Shown here piece by piece: positions 17,720 through 25,983 of a stretch of 64,000 nucleotides of DNA. Position numbers and translations under genes: made by a program. This stretch comes from Thermoplasmata archaeon (GTDB taxonomy: Archaea > Thermoplasmatota > Thermoplasmata > Thermoplasmatales > Thermoplasmataceae): positions 62,001 through 126,000 of the forward strand of contig JAJZZM010000004.1 in the NCBI GenBank assembly GCA_021797555.1, in the 5' to 3' direction. Positions within the stretch are counted from its first letter, which is position 1. Every line of letters starts with the position of its first letter. Under the pieces are notes generated by a model. The model had not been told where the DNA came from and made no database searches. It worked only from the letters and a program-made list of their open reading frames with translations.

Positions 17720-19041
17720 TAATAAATATATTAATTTTAATAATTCCATTAATTGCTTCGATTTTCTATAAAAAAATAAAAACCTCAAGCATTATTGTAT
17801 CCATAATAGAGATGTTTCTGTTAATATTATTATATTTCAGTAAAACATATAATGGGTTTTTCTTTGTTGACAACATATCATTTATTTTTATATTAATGGT
17901 TGATTCTATATATCTTTTATCATTATTATATTCAAAAAAATATGTACACAGCATAAAAAATAAGGGAATATCTGAAAACTTCTATTATTTATTAATGAAT
18001 TTTTTCTATGTTTCAATGGTTTTTGCATTAATGGTAAATAATTATGGATTTATGTGGGTTGGAATAGAAACAACAACAATATCATCTGCATTATTATTAA
18101 TAACCGAAAAATCAGATACGTCCTTAGAAGCAACATGGAGGTATATAATTATAGTTTCTGCCGGCGTTACCTTTGCTTTTATTTCTGTTATACTAATTTA
18201 TTATTCATTCCACACATTAACAGTTACTGCAATAATATATTCAAAGGCGAAGGATACAATAGCCGTTAGATTGGCAGTGGGAATAGCATTAGTGGGTTTT
18301 GGAACAAAAGTCGGTGTTTTTCCTATGCATACATGGCTGCCGGATGCCCACAGTGAGGCGCCTGCTCCGGTAAGTGCCATGTTTTCCGGTGTTTTACTGC
18401 CCGTTGCATTATATGTTCTATACAGGATATATGAAATATTTCCAATGAGGGAATTATTTGTATGGGCAGGCACAGTATCTGTACTGTTCGCAGCATTATT
18501 TTTAGGTTACCAGAAGAATTACAAGAGAATGTTTGCATATTCTACAATGGAAAACATGAACATAGCATTAATTGGCTTAAGTACATTTACTTATATAGGT
18601 TTAATCGGTGCATTGCTGTTATTACTATCACACAGCTTTGGAAAGGCGGGTGCATTTTATTCATCAGGAAATATATATAAAATGAGCGATACAAAGGATA
18701 TCAACAGTATAAAGGGTTTAATCAATAATAAAATGTCATCCGCATCATTATTATTATCATCATTTGCAGTAACAGGCACACCACCTTACGGTACATTCTT
18801 TGGTGAATTCTTAATATTGTATTCTGTTTTTAGTATACATTTCTATGCACAGTTCATAATAATTGTATTATCATTATTTTTAGCATTTGTGTCAATAAAT
18901 TTCAATGTATCAAAGATGATTTTTAAAGGAAAATCAGATTATAGTGAAAATAATGTTAACACATTAATACCTCTGATAGCAGCAATTATTTCAATAGCTG
19001 TTGGTGTTATATTCCTGGTGGTTTACAATGAAATATTATAA
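17716..19041 (+). CDS. HyfF/NuoM-like proton-pumping subunit
   Basis: 441-residue antiporter-like membrane protein (Mrp/NuoL-M-N superfamily). The conserved Glu of helix 5 lies in MWVGIETTTISSALL, and the pump-family signature GTKVGVFPMHTWLPDAHSEA with Lys and His is fully present. About 13-14 helices are expected, and the length fits a HyfF/MbhH-type subunit without the long lateral helix of NuoL. It probably moves H+ or Na+ through the membrane arm. GGTGG precedes the next ATG, which starts inside this gene. Confidence 0.88.
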   Translation: MIINILILIIPLIASIFYKKIKTSSIIVSIIEMFLLILLYFSKTYNGFFFVDNISFIFILMVDSIYLLSLLYSKKYVHSIKNKGISENFYYLLMNFFYVSMVFALMVNNYGFMWVGIETTTISSALLLITEKSDTSLEATWRYIIIVSAGVTFAFISVILIYYSFHTLTVTAIIYSKAKDTIAVRLAVGIALVGFGTKVGVFPMHTWLPDAHSEAPAPVSAMFSGVLLPVALYVLYRIYEIFPMRELFVWAGTVSVLFAALFLGYQKNYKRMFAYSTMENMNIALIGLSTFTYIGLIGALLLLLSHSFGKAGAFYSSGNIYKMSDTKDINSIKGLINNKMSSASLLLSSFAVTGTPPYGTFFGEFLILYSVFSIHFYAQFIIIVLSLFLAFVSINFNVSKMIFKGKSDYSENNVNTLIPLIAAIISIAVGVIFLVVYNEIL

Positions 19042-20185
19042 ATTTGGAGATAAAAATGGAAGGTATATCGGAAGCAATGATAAATACGATGTATATGAAA
19101 ATACAATTGCCAGTAGGATTGCTGAAAATAATGAGAAAATAAAAAAGGAACCATATGAAATGTATTTTAATTATGGGCCTTCGGCAGGTGGATTAAGGGA
19201 ATCAGTAAATTTTAATATTGTTACTCCTGGGGAAACCATAAGGGATATTACTGTAAATTCATATTATAAGAGAAGAAGGATAAAAATTATAAATGATGAT
19301 ATAGATACTGCATTATTAAAGGTAGAAAGGATAAATGGCTTTCATTCAGCCTCAAATACTGTATGCTTTCTGCTTGCTGTTGAGGATGCTTTGAATATAG
19401 ATAATCATAATTCAAATAATAAAAGAATAATTGAAATAGAACTGGAAAGAATAAGGTCTAATCTTGATGTTATAAAGGGCTTATGTGAATCTGCGGGTTT
19501 TTCAGTTCCTGAAAAACAGTTGCTATATTTAATGGAAAAAGTAACAAGGATAATATCAGATACATTTAATCATAGATATTTCTTCTCAGCCAATTATATT
19601 AATAATGTTTACGGCAATTTTGACAGTATTAAATTGGATGATATTTATAAGGAATTTAATGAAATTTACAATGGCCTATTAGAATCAAAAATATTCATGG
19701 ACAGAATACAGGAAAACGGAATTGTAAAGGATGCAAACTCAACAGGCCCGGCTGCAAGGGCTTCTGGATATAAATACGATGCAAGAATAGATTCAAAATC
19801 ACTGGTTTATAATAATTATAATATATTTGCTATGGAGGATGGCGATACATTTTCAAGGTTTATGGTCAGGTCAAATGAAATTTTCTCATCAATAGAAATA
19901 ATAAATAATAATTTAAATAAAATAAATAATAATAAAAATGATGTTAAAATTGAAAATAAGTCCGGTGAAGGTGCGGCAAGAATAGAATCACCACAGGGTG
20001 ATATATTCTATTATGCAAACATAGAAAATAATAAAATAAAGGAATTATCCATAATATCGCCCTCATATTTAAATATAGAATTATTCAAAAAAGCAATAAA
20101 AAATAATAATATACTTACGGATTTCTTCTTTGTATGGAATAGTTTTGGTATATGGATCTCAGAACTGGAGGTGGATTTTATATGA
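19028..20185 (+). CDS. Hydrogenase/NuoD-like large subunit lacking the Ni-Fe ligands
   Basis: 385-residue catalytic-type subunit of the NuoCD / group 4 hydrogenase large subunit family. In true hydrogenases the first Ni-binding motif is RICGxC. Here residues 101-106 read RINGFH, replacing both cysteines. The C-terminal motif DPCxxC is also gone: the protein ends NSFGIWISELEVDFI. All four metal ligands are therefore missing, as in complex I and in Ehr-type hydrogenase-related complexes. The surrounding fold (AVEDAL, NHRYFFSANY) is kept. The ATG at 19028 follows GGTGG and is preferred over a TTG at 19001. The substrate or electron acceptor is unknown; quinone is a reasonable guess. Confidence 0.85.
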   Translation: MKYYKFGDKNGRYIGSNDKYDVYENTIASRIAENNEKIKKEPYEMYFNYGPSAGGLRESVNFNIVTPGETIRDITVNSYYKRRRIKIINDDIDTALLKVERINGFHSASNTVCFLLAVEDALNIDNHNSNNKRIIEIELERIRSNLDVIKGLCESAGFSVPEKQLLYLMEKVTRIISDTFNHRYFFSANYINNVYGNFDSIKLDDIYKEFNEIYNGLLESKIFMDRIQENGIVKDANSTGPAARASGYKYDARIDSKSLVYNNYNIFAMEDGDTFSRFMVRSNEIFSSIEIINNNLNKINNNKNDVKIENKSGEGAARIESPQGDIFYYANIENNKIKELSIISPSYLNIELFKKAIKNNNILTDFFFVWNSFGIWISELEVDFI

Positions 20186-20787
20186 TGTGGTTCCTTAAAG
20201 GTATAAAAAAAAGAATTAAAACCGAAAATTTAAACGACAAATACAAAATCAAATATCCATCTGTGCTTGAAGGCAAAAGCGATTACAATTGCCCTACAGG
20301 TGCCATAGAGAATAATAAATGGGTAAAAGAAAAGTGCATATTCTGTGAAAAATGTGATTTAAAGCCAACGTATAAACAGGATATGTATAATATAAACAAT
20401 AATATACCGGATATATTTAAAAAATCATTTTATTTATACCCTATAGATTCGGGAACATGCGGTGCATGCAATACTGAATTTAATACAATTTTTTCACCAC
20501 AGTATGATATAAATAGATTTAAAATATTCTTATCCAACACACCGCGGCATGCGGATGCTCTTGTAATAATGGGGGTTTATACAGAAAATATGGATAAAGT
20601 AATAGAAAATGCATACGATGCAATGCCTGAACCGAAATTATTAATAGGTTTAGGTGCATGCTCAGTTTCCGGTGGCATTATAGGTGAAAAAATTAGCAAA
20701 AAATTTGATATAGAAATTTTAGGATGCCCCCCAAGCCCATATACAATAATAAACGCAATATTAAAGGCGAGAGGTAATGTAAAATGA
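20182..20787 (+). CDS. Ferredoxin-motif / NuoB-like small subunit fusion
   Basis: 201 residues. The C-terminal 110 are a NuoB/HyfI-type small subunit: GTCGACNTE (C93, C96), GACSVSGG (C160) and GCPPSP (C182) supply the four ligands of the proximal [4Fe-4S] cluster. Before it lie NCPTGAI (C37) and KCIFCEKC (C52, C55, C58), the ligand set of one ferredoxin-type [4Fe-4S] cluster, so part of a HyfH/NuoI-like subunit appears fused here. No separate two-cluster ferredoxin subunit is present in the operon. GGAGGTGG lies about 8 nt before ATG 20182, which overlaps the preceding stop in ATGA and so decides the start. Confidence 0.87.
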   Translation: MMWFLKGIKKRIKTENLNDKYKIKYPSVLEGKSDYNCPTGAIENNKWVKEKCIFCEKCDLKPTYKQDMYNINNNIPDIFKKSFYLYPIDSGTCGACNTEFNTIFSPQYDINRFKIFLSNTPRHADALVIMGVYTENMDKVIENAYDAMPEPKLLIGLGACSVSGGIIGEKISKKFDIEILGCPPSPYTIINAILKARGNVK

Positions 20788-22538
20788 TTTTTAATGTATT
20801 GTATTATCTGCCATTAATATTAATATTCATTGCTGCAATAATTTCATATAAATTTAATAAAATCGGGTATATATTAACAATAATATCATCAATAATATTT
20901 TTTATATTTACATTTAAAATTTATGATTATATAACATATTTTTATTTAATAGCTGCAATAGTATGGATTATTACATCATTATTCTCAATAACATATTCAA
21001 AAAATTATGGCAGGTGGCTATCACCTATGTTTATATTAACAGTAGCCGGCATGATGGTTATATTATATTCAACAAATTTTTTAATTTTTATAACCGGATG
21101 GGAAATAATGTCAATACCGGCATATTTAACCGTTGCAATAAATAAAAGAAATGATACAGAAGCATATGTTTTTATGTTTTTCTCGGAAATAAGCACTATT
21201 TTAATAATTACTTCAGGTGTATTATCATTTTATTACACGGGTACATTTAGTTTTGTAAAAATCAATAATGATATTGTTTTATTAATATTTGCCATAGGCG
21301 CAATGTCAAAGATGGGATTAACACCATTTATGATATCCGAATGGCTGCCCATAGCACATGGCAGTGCACCTGCAAATTCATCAGCAATATTCAGTGCAAC
21401 AATGACATTAATGGGTGTATACGGAATAACAAAACTTGCATTACTGTCAGATGTGTCATTATATATAGGAATATTATTTATAATAATAGGAATAATTTCG
21501 GTATTATTCGGCGCATTATATGCATATATATCTGAAAATATGAAATCTTTGGGTGGCTTCAGCACAATAGAGAATAATGGAACAATATTGTCCGCGATAG
21601 GTTTGTTTGTGGCCGTTAATAATACCATATTAAGAACCTTTATTCTGATAACAATTGTGATATATGCAATGGCACATTCAATAGCAAAAACAGGGTTATT
21701 TATAAGTATAGGCTATACAAGGTCTGAATATTTCAGTGAAATAGACAATGTAAAAAATAATGAAAATTCCTTGGGAAAATTCCTTATATTATCATCCCTG
21801 TCAGGATTATTCCCGTCATTGGGCGGTTTAGCAACATGGATGGTAATAGAATCATTTTTTATGGCAGCGTTTCTTCATGGTGCTTTAGGTGTAACGGCCA
21901 TAATAGCAGGTTCTTTAATTGCAATGGGTGAAGGGTTTGCAACTGCAGCAATGCTAAAAATATTTTATTTTACAAATAATGGCAGTAAAAAGCATATAAA
22001 ATATGAAAATCACATAATATTATTAAATGGCATAATTTTAGTATTGTTATTCATTATATCACCATTAATTATAGGTAAATATTACATATCAGGCATACCA
22101 TCTGTTTTTGTGTTCAATGGCTTTATGATAGAGTCAAAATTTTCTAATGCAGATTTTGGCCTAATCTCACCATTTTATATTTTTATATTAATATTAATAT
22201 TTACGGTTGTGGCATATATAATATTCAGAAAACCGAAAATCCGTGTCTCCGGAAGATGGAATGGTGGTGTTGAAAATAATGAATATTATAATTCGTTTAT
22301 TTATTCAAATAATATAAGATTAATATTAAAAAATATATTAAGAACAAAATATGAAAATAATCAATTAATACAGACAGTTGATTTATTCTGGTTAGTTATG
22401 ATTGATATAGCGGAGGCATACAGAAAATTAGCAAAATATACTGCATATAAAATTATGAATAGTTCAATATCAATGTATATAATATATATGATACTGGCAT
22501 TTATATTAATTATAATTACCGTTTCCATAATCTATTAA
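20784..22538 (+). CDS. HyfB/NuoL-like antiporter-type membrane subunit
   Basis: 584-residue polytopic protein of the same superfamily as the HyfF-like subunit. FITGWEIMSIPAYL holds the helix-5 Glu, and MGLTPFMISEWLPIAHGSAP is the pump signature with a Ser-Ala-Pro variant and no Asp before His. The C-terminal 120 residues, with RWNGGVE near 490, are soluble-looking and then end in one more hydrophobic helix, as in HyfB. It completes the complex: two pump-type subunits, one H-type, one E/K-type and two redox subunits. The ATG overlaps the preceding stop by 4 nt. Last gene of the operon. Confidence 0.87.
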   Translation: MIFNVLYYLPLILIFIAAIISYKFNKIGYILTIISSIIFFIFTFKIYDYITYFYLIAAIVWIITSLFSITYSKNYGRWLSPMFILTVAGMMVILYSTNFLIFITGWEIMSIPAYLTVAINKRNDTEAYVFMFFSEISTILIITSGVLSFYYTGTFSFVKINNDIVLLIFAIGAMSKMGLTPFMISEWLPIAHGSAPANSSAIFSATMTLMGVYGITKLALLSDVSLYIGILFIIIGIISVLFGALYAYISENMKSLGGFSTIENNGTILSAIGLFVAVNNTILRTFILITIVIYAMAHSIAKTGLFISIGYTRSEYFSEIDNVKNNENSLGKFLILSSLSGLFPSLGGLATWMVIESFFMAAFLHGALGVTAIIAGSLIAMGEGFATAAMLKIFYFTNNGSKKHIKYENHIILLNGIILVLLFIISPLIIGKYYISGIPSVFVFNGFMIESKFSNADFGLISPFYIFILILIFTVVAYIIFRKPKIRVSGRWNGGVENNEYYNSFIYSNNIRLILKNILRTKYENNQLIQTVDLFWLVMIDIAEAYRKLAKYTAYKIMNSSISMYIIYMILAFILIIITVSIIY

Positions 22539-22558
22539 CTTATTTATTGGTATCTACT

Positions 22559-22570
22559 AAAATATTAAAT
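22559..22570 (+). promoter_or_regulatory. TATA-like box for the riboflavin operon
   Basis: An AT-only AAATATTAAATA-like stretch lies about 25-30 nt before the ribB ATG at 22592, with no Shine-Dalgarno between. Leaderless initiation at 22592 is the simplest reading; no FMN riboswitch is seen in the 53-nt gap. Confidence 0.4.
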
Positions 22571-22591
22571 AACATATTACAATTACATTTT

Positions 22592-23769
<1,178 letters not shown>

Positions 23770-23778
23770 GGTGATAAA

Positions 23779-24183
23779 ATGAAAATAGGAATGGTAGTTG
23801 CAGAATTTAATTATGATATAACAATGATGATGTTAGAGAGAGCTAAAGATCATGCAGATTTTCTTGGTGTGGAATACAAGATTCTTAAGGTGCCAGGAAC
23901 ATTTGATATACCATTGGGTATCAAGAAATTATTAGAATTGAAGGATATCGACGGTGCAGTAGCCATAGGGGCAGTTATAAAGGGTGAAACAGACCATCAT
24001 AGAATAATAATGGACAATGCTGCAAGAAAAATAACGGATCTATCACTGGAATATGAGAAACCTGTTGCTTTAGGCATATCAGGCCCGGGAGAGTCAAGAT
24101 TACAGGCAGAAGCTAGAATCGAAATGGCAAAGGAAGCGCTGGAAAGCTGTGTTAAAATGGTCAAATCCTTAAAAAATTTATAA
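23779..24183 (+). CDS. ribH: RibH, lumazine synthase
   Basis: Condenses the ribB product with the pyrimidine intermediate to form the lumazine precursor of riboflavin. 134 residues, family-typical. VPGTFDIPLGIK, AIGAVIKGETDHHR (with the catalytic His pair) and ALGISGPGE are the diagnostic motifs. GGTGAT stands in the 9-nt gap before the ATG. It ends the rib operon. Immediately downstream, on the opposite strand, is the decayed start of a surface-protein gene. Confidence 0.95.
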   Translation: MKIGMVVAEFNYDITMMMLERAKDHADFLGVEYKILKVPGTFDIPLGIKKLLELKDIDGAVAIGAVIKGETDHHRIIMDNAARKITDLSLEYEKPVALGISGPGESRLQAEARIEMAKEALESCVKMVKSLKNL

Positions 24184-24193
24184 AATAATATTT

Positions 24194-24247
24194 TTATAAT
24201 ATAAATATAATATAAATTATTATTTTATAATGGGATTTCAGATTTAT
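24194..24247 (-). pseudogene. Decayed N-terminus of a fourth surface-protein paralogue
   Basis: Reading the minus strand from 24247 gives NLKSHYKIIIYIIFIL after an ATA codon, then a stop. This matches the opening of the two neighbouring genes (NLKSHYKIIIS, NIKSHYKIIIS). The flanking TGATTTATTATRAAT is also shared with the junction at 25970-25985, where the start is ATG. So a fourth gene has lost its start codon (ATG to ATA) and all but about 16 codons. Seen directly; the deletion history is inference. Confidence 0.7.
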
Positions 24248-24253
24248 AATAAA

Positions 24254-25117
24254 TCACATAAATATATCCTCTAATAATGATTCCATATAGGGAGGAGAAC
24301 TAATTGAACCAGCTTTGACAATTCCTTTGTTGCTATTCATGTAAAAGCATTTTAATGTATTATTGCTTATATAATATAAGTTATATGAATCTCTAGGAAC
24401 TGTAAAGAAATAATATTCTCCATTGGTTATGTTTACAATATTATATCTTCCTGTATTATCATTATAAACAAACATTGTTGAATTCATTGTGTAATCCTGT
24501 GTCTGTGATTTGTTGCTTAATCCAACTGTTCCGTATATTGCACTCTCCTTTAATGTATTGATATAAAATATATTGTATAATTTACCTGATGATATTTTAA
24601 TTGTAAAATTGTAATAATTATCATTTAAATAATTATTAAAACATGGAATGTAAACACAAATATTATTTAAATTATTGTTTTTATTTATTTTAAATACTGT
24701 TTGATTATTATTTAATGTATGTGTATTGTTTATGCCTACTAAATGTGGATATAAATTATTATGATTATAATCTGATATTGTAATATAAACATAATTATTG
24801 TTTATATTTTTTAGATTTATTTTTAAATATGATGTAAATCCATTGCATGGATAATAGAATGGATTTATCAATGTGGAATTTAGGTATGATATCTTATTGT
24901 TATTTATTGAATATGATGATAATGAATAATTATTAAAAGTGTTATAAAAATAATTATTGATTCTATCCATATTATTGAAATATTTTATTTCTATATTCTT
25001 GCCATTGTTATAATAGTATGTATTATTATGGGGATAAAAATAGATAATTAATGATGATACTAATATTATTATGATTATAATCGAAATTATTATTTTATAA
25101 TGGGATTTTAGATTCAT
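24254..25117 (-). CDS. Membrane-anchored Asn/Tyr-rich surface protein (paralogue 1)
   Basis: 287 residues if started at ATG 25117 (MNLKSHYK), as in its paralogue; an ATG three codons upstream, at 25126, overlaps the previous stop. A basic tip and one hydrophobic helix (IIIIIILVSSLIIYF, about 8-26) act as signal or anchor; the rest is exterior, rich in Asn, Tyr and Ser. The C-terminal 120 residues contain IKISSGKLYNIFYIN and SAIYGTVG, followed by NGEYYFFTVP, the layout of a carboxypeptidase-regulatory-like beta sandwich. Function unknown; a cell-envelope role is inferred. It lies in a three-gene set reading from 28074. Confidence 0.72.
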   Translation of the reverse strand: MNLKSHYKIIISIIIIIILVSSLIIYFYPHNNTYYYNNGKNIEIKYFNNMDRINNYFYNTFNNYSLSSYSINNNKISYLNSTLINPFYYPCNGFTSYLKINLKNINNNYVYITISDYNHNNLYPHLVGINNTHTLNNNQTVFKINKNNNLNNICVYIPCFNNYLNDNYYNFTIKISSGKLYNIFYINTLKESAIYGTVGLSNKSQTQDYTMNSTMFVYNDNTGRYNIVNITNGEYYFFTVPRDSYNLYYISNNTLKCFYMNSNKGIVKAGSISSPPYMESLLEDIFM

Positions 25118-25122
25118 ATTAA

Positions 25123-25977
25123 TCACTCATAAATATTATATTGAATTGATTCTATTTTTAATGGAGTATTAATTAATGTAATATTTTTGCCATCATTGTA
25201 CTTAAATAATGTTAAATTATTATTGTTTAAATAATACATTTTATATGAATCACCGGGAACTGTAAAGAAATAATAATTACCATTTGTTATGTTTACAATA
25301 TTATATTTACTTTCATTAACATTATAAACAAACATGATTGAATTAAGTGATGTATCATAACCATTATTATTATCCGAACATCCTGGTTTTAGTCCTACTG
25401 TTCCGTATATTGCACTCTCCTTTAATGTATTGATATAAAATATATTGTATAATTTACCTGATGATATTTTAATTGTAAAATTATAATAATTGTTATTTAA
25501 ATAATTACCTAAATATAATGAGTATATGCTATAATGAACTTTATTTGAATTATTTATTTTATATATTATATTATTATTCTTTATTTTTTCAGAAGAATAA
25601 TTATTTATTCCTGAGAAATATTTATTATCATTGCCTGTTATTGTAATGTAAATATATTTATTTTTTAAATTATTAACTATATTAATTCCAAAATATATAC
25701 CTAAACTATTATATGGAAGAACTCTTGGATTTATTATTGTAGAATTTAAGTATGATGTTTTATTGTTATTTATTGAATATGATGATAATGAGTAATTATT
25801 TTTATTGTATGGAAATGTATATCCTACATTAAAATATTTTACATCAATGCTCTTACCATTGTTATAATATGATGTATTGTTTTTATTATTTATATTATAA
25901 TAAATAATTACAGATGATACTAATATTATTATGATTACGATCGAAATTATTATTTTATAATGGGATTTAATATTCAT
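25123..25977 (-). CDS. Membrane-anchored Asn/Tyr-rich surface protein (paralogue 2)
   Basis: 284 residues with the same plan as the next gene downstream: MNIKSHYK, one N-terminal hydrophobic helix, a divergent Asn-rich middle, then IKISSGKLYNIFYIN, SAIYGTVGL and NGNYYFFTVP. DNA of the shared region is identical over 80 bp between 25403-25482 and 24531-24610, while the middle parts differ strongly. That pattern suggests recent duplication or gene conversion of the C-terminal part with fast change in the exposed middle. An insert, KPGCSDNNNGYDTSLNS, is shared instead with the large protein at 25984-28074, so segments have been exchanged among all three. Confidence 0.72.
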   Translation of the reverse strand: MNIKSHYKIIISIVIIIILVSSVIIYYNINNKNNTSYYNNGKSIDVKYFNVGYTFPYNKNNYSLSSYSINNNKTSYLNSTIINPRVLPYNSLGIYFGINIVNNLKNKYIYITITGNDNKYFSGINNYSSEKIKNNNIIYKINNSNKVHYSIYSLYLGNYLNNNYYNFTIKISSGKLYNIFYINTLKESAIYGTVGLKPGCSDNNNGYDTSLNSIMFVYNVNESKYNIVNITNGNYYFFTVPGDSYKMYYLNNNNLTLFKYNDGKNITLINTPLKIESIQYNIYE

Positions 25978-25983
25978 AATAAA

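Noticed and set aside
16116-22538. Calling the six-gene operon a working [NiFe] hydrogenase or a standard complex I
   Set aside because: The Ni-Fe cysteines are absent, so it is not a hydrogenase. The HyfE and HyfB-type subunits, the missing NuoA/J and NuoI genes and the hydrogenase-type wording argue against complex I.
22539-22591. FMN riboswitch before the riboflavin genes
   Set aside because: The gap is only 53 nt, A/T rich, and lacks the conserved riboswitch helices. Leaderless initiation leaves no room for one.
24194-24253. A start for a short peptide in the ribH/surface-protein gap
   Set aside because: The matching codon is ATA, the frame stops after about 17 codons, and the sequence is plainly the broken start of a paralogue.
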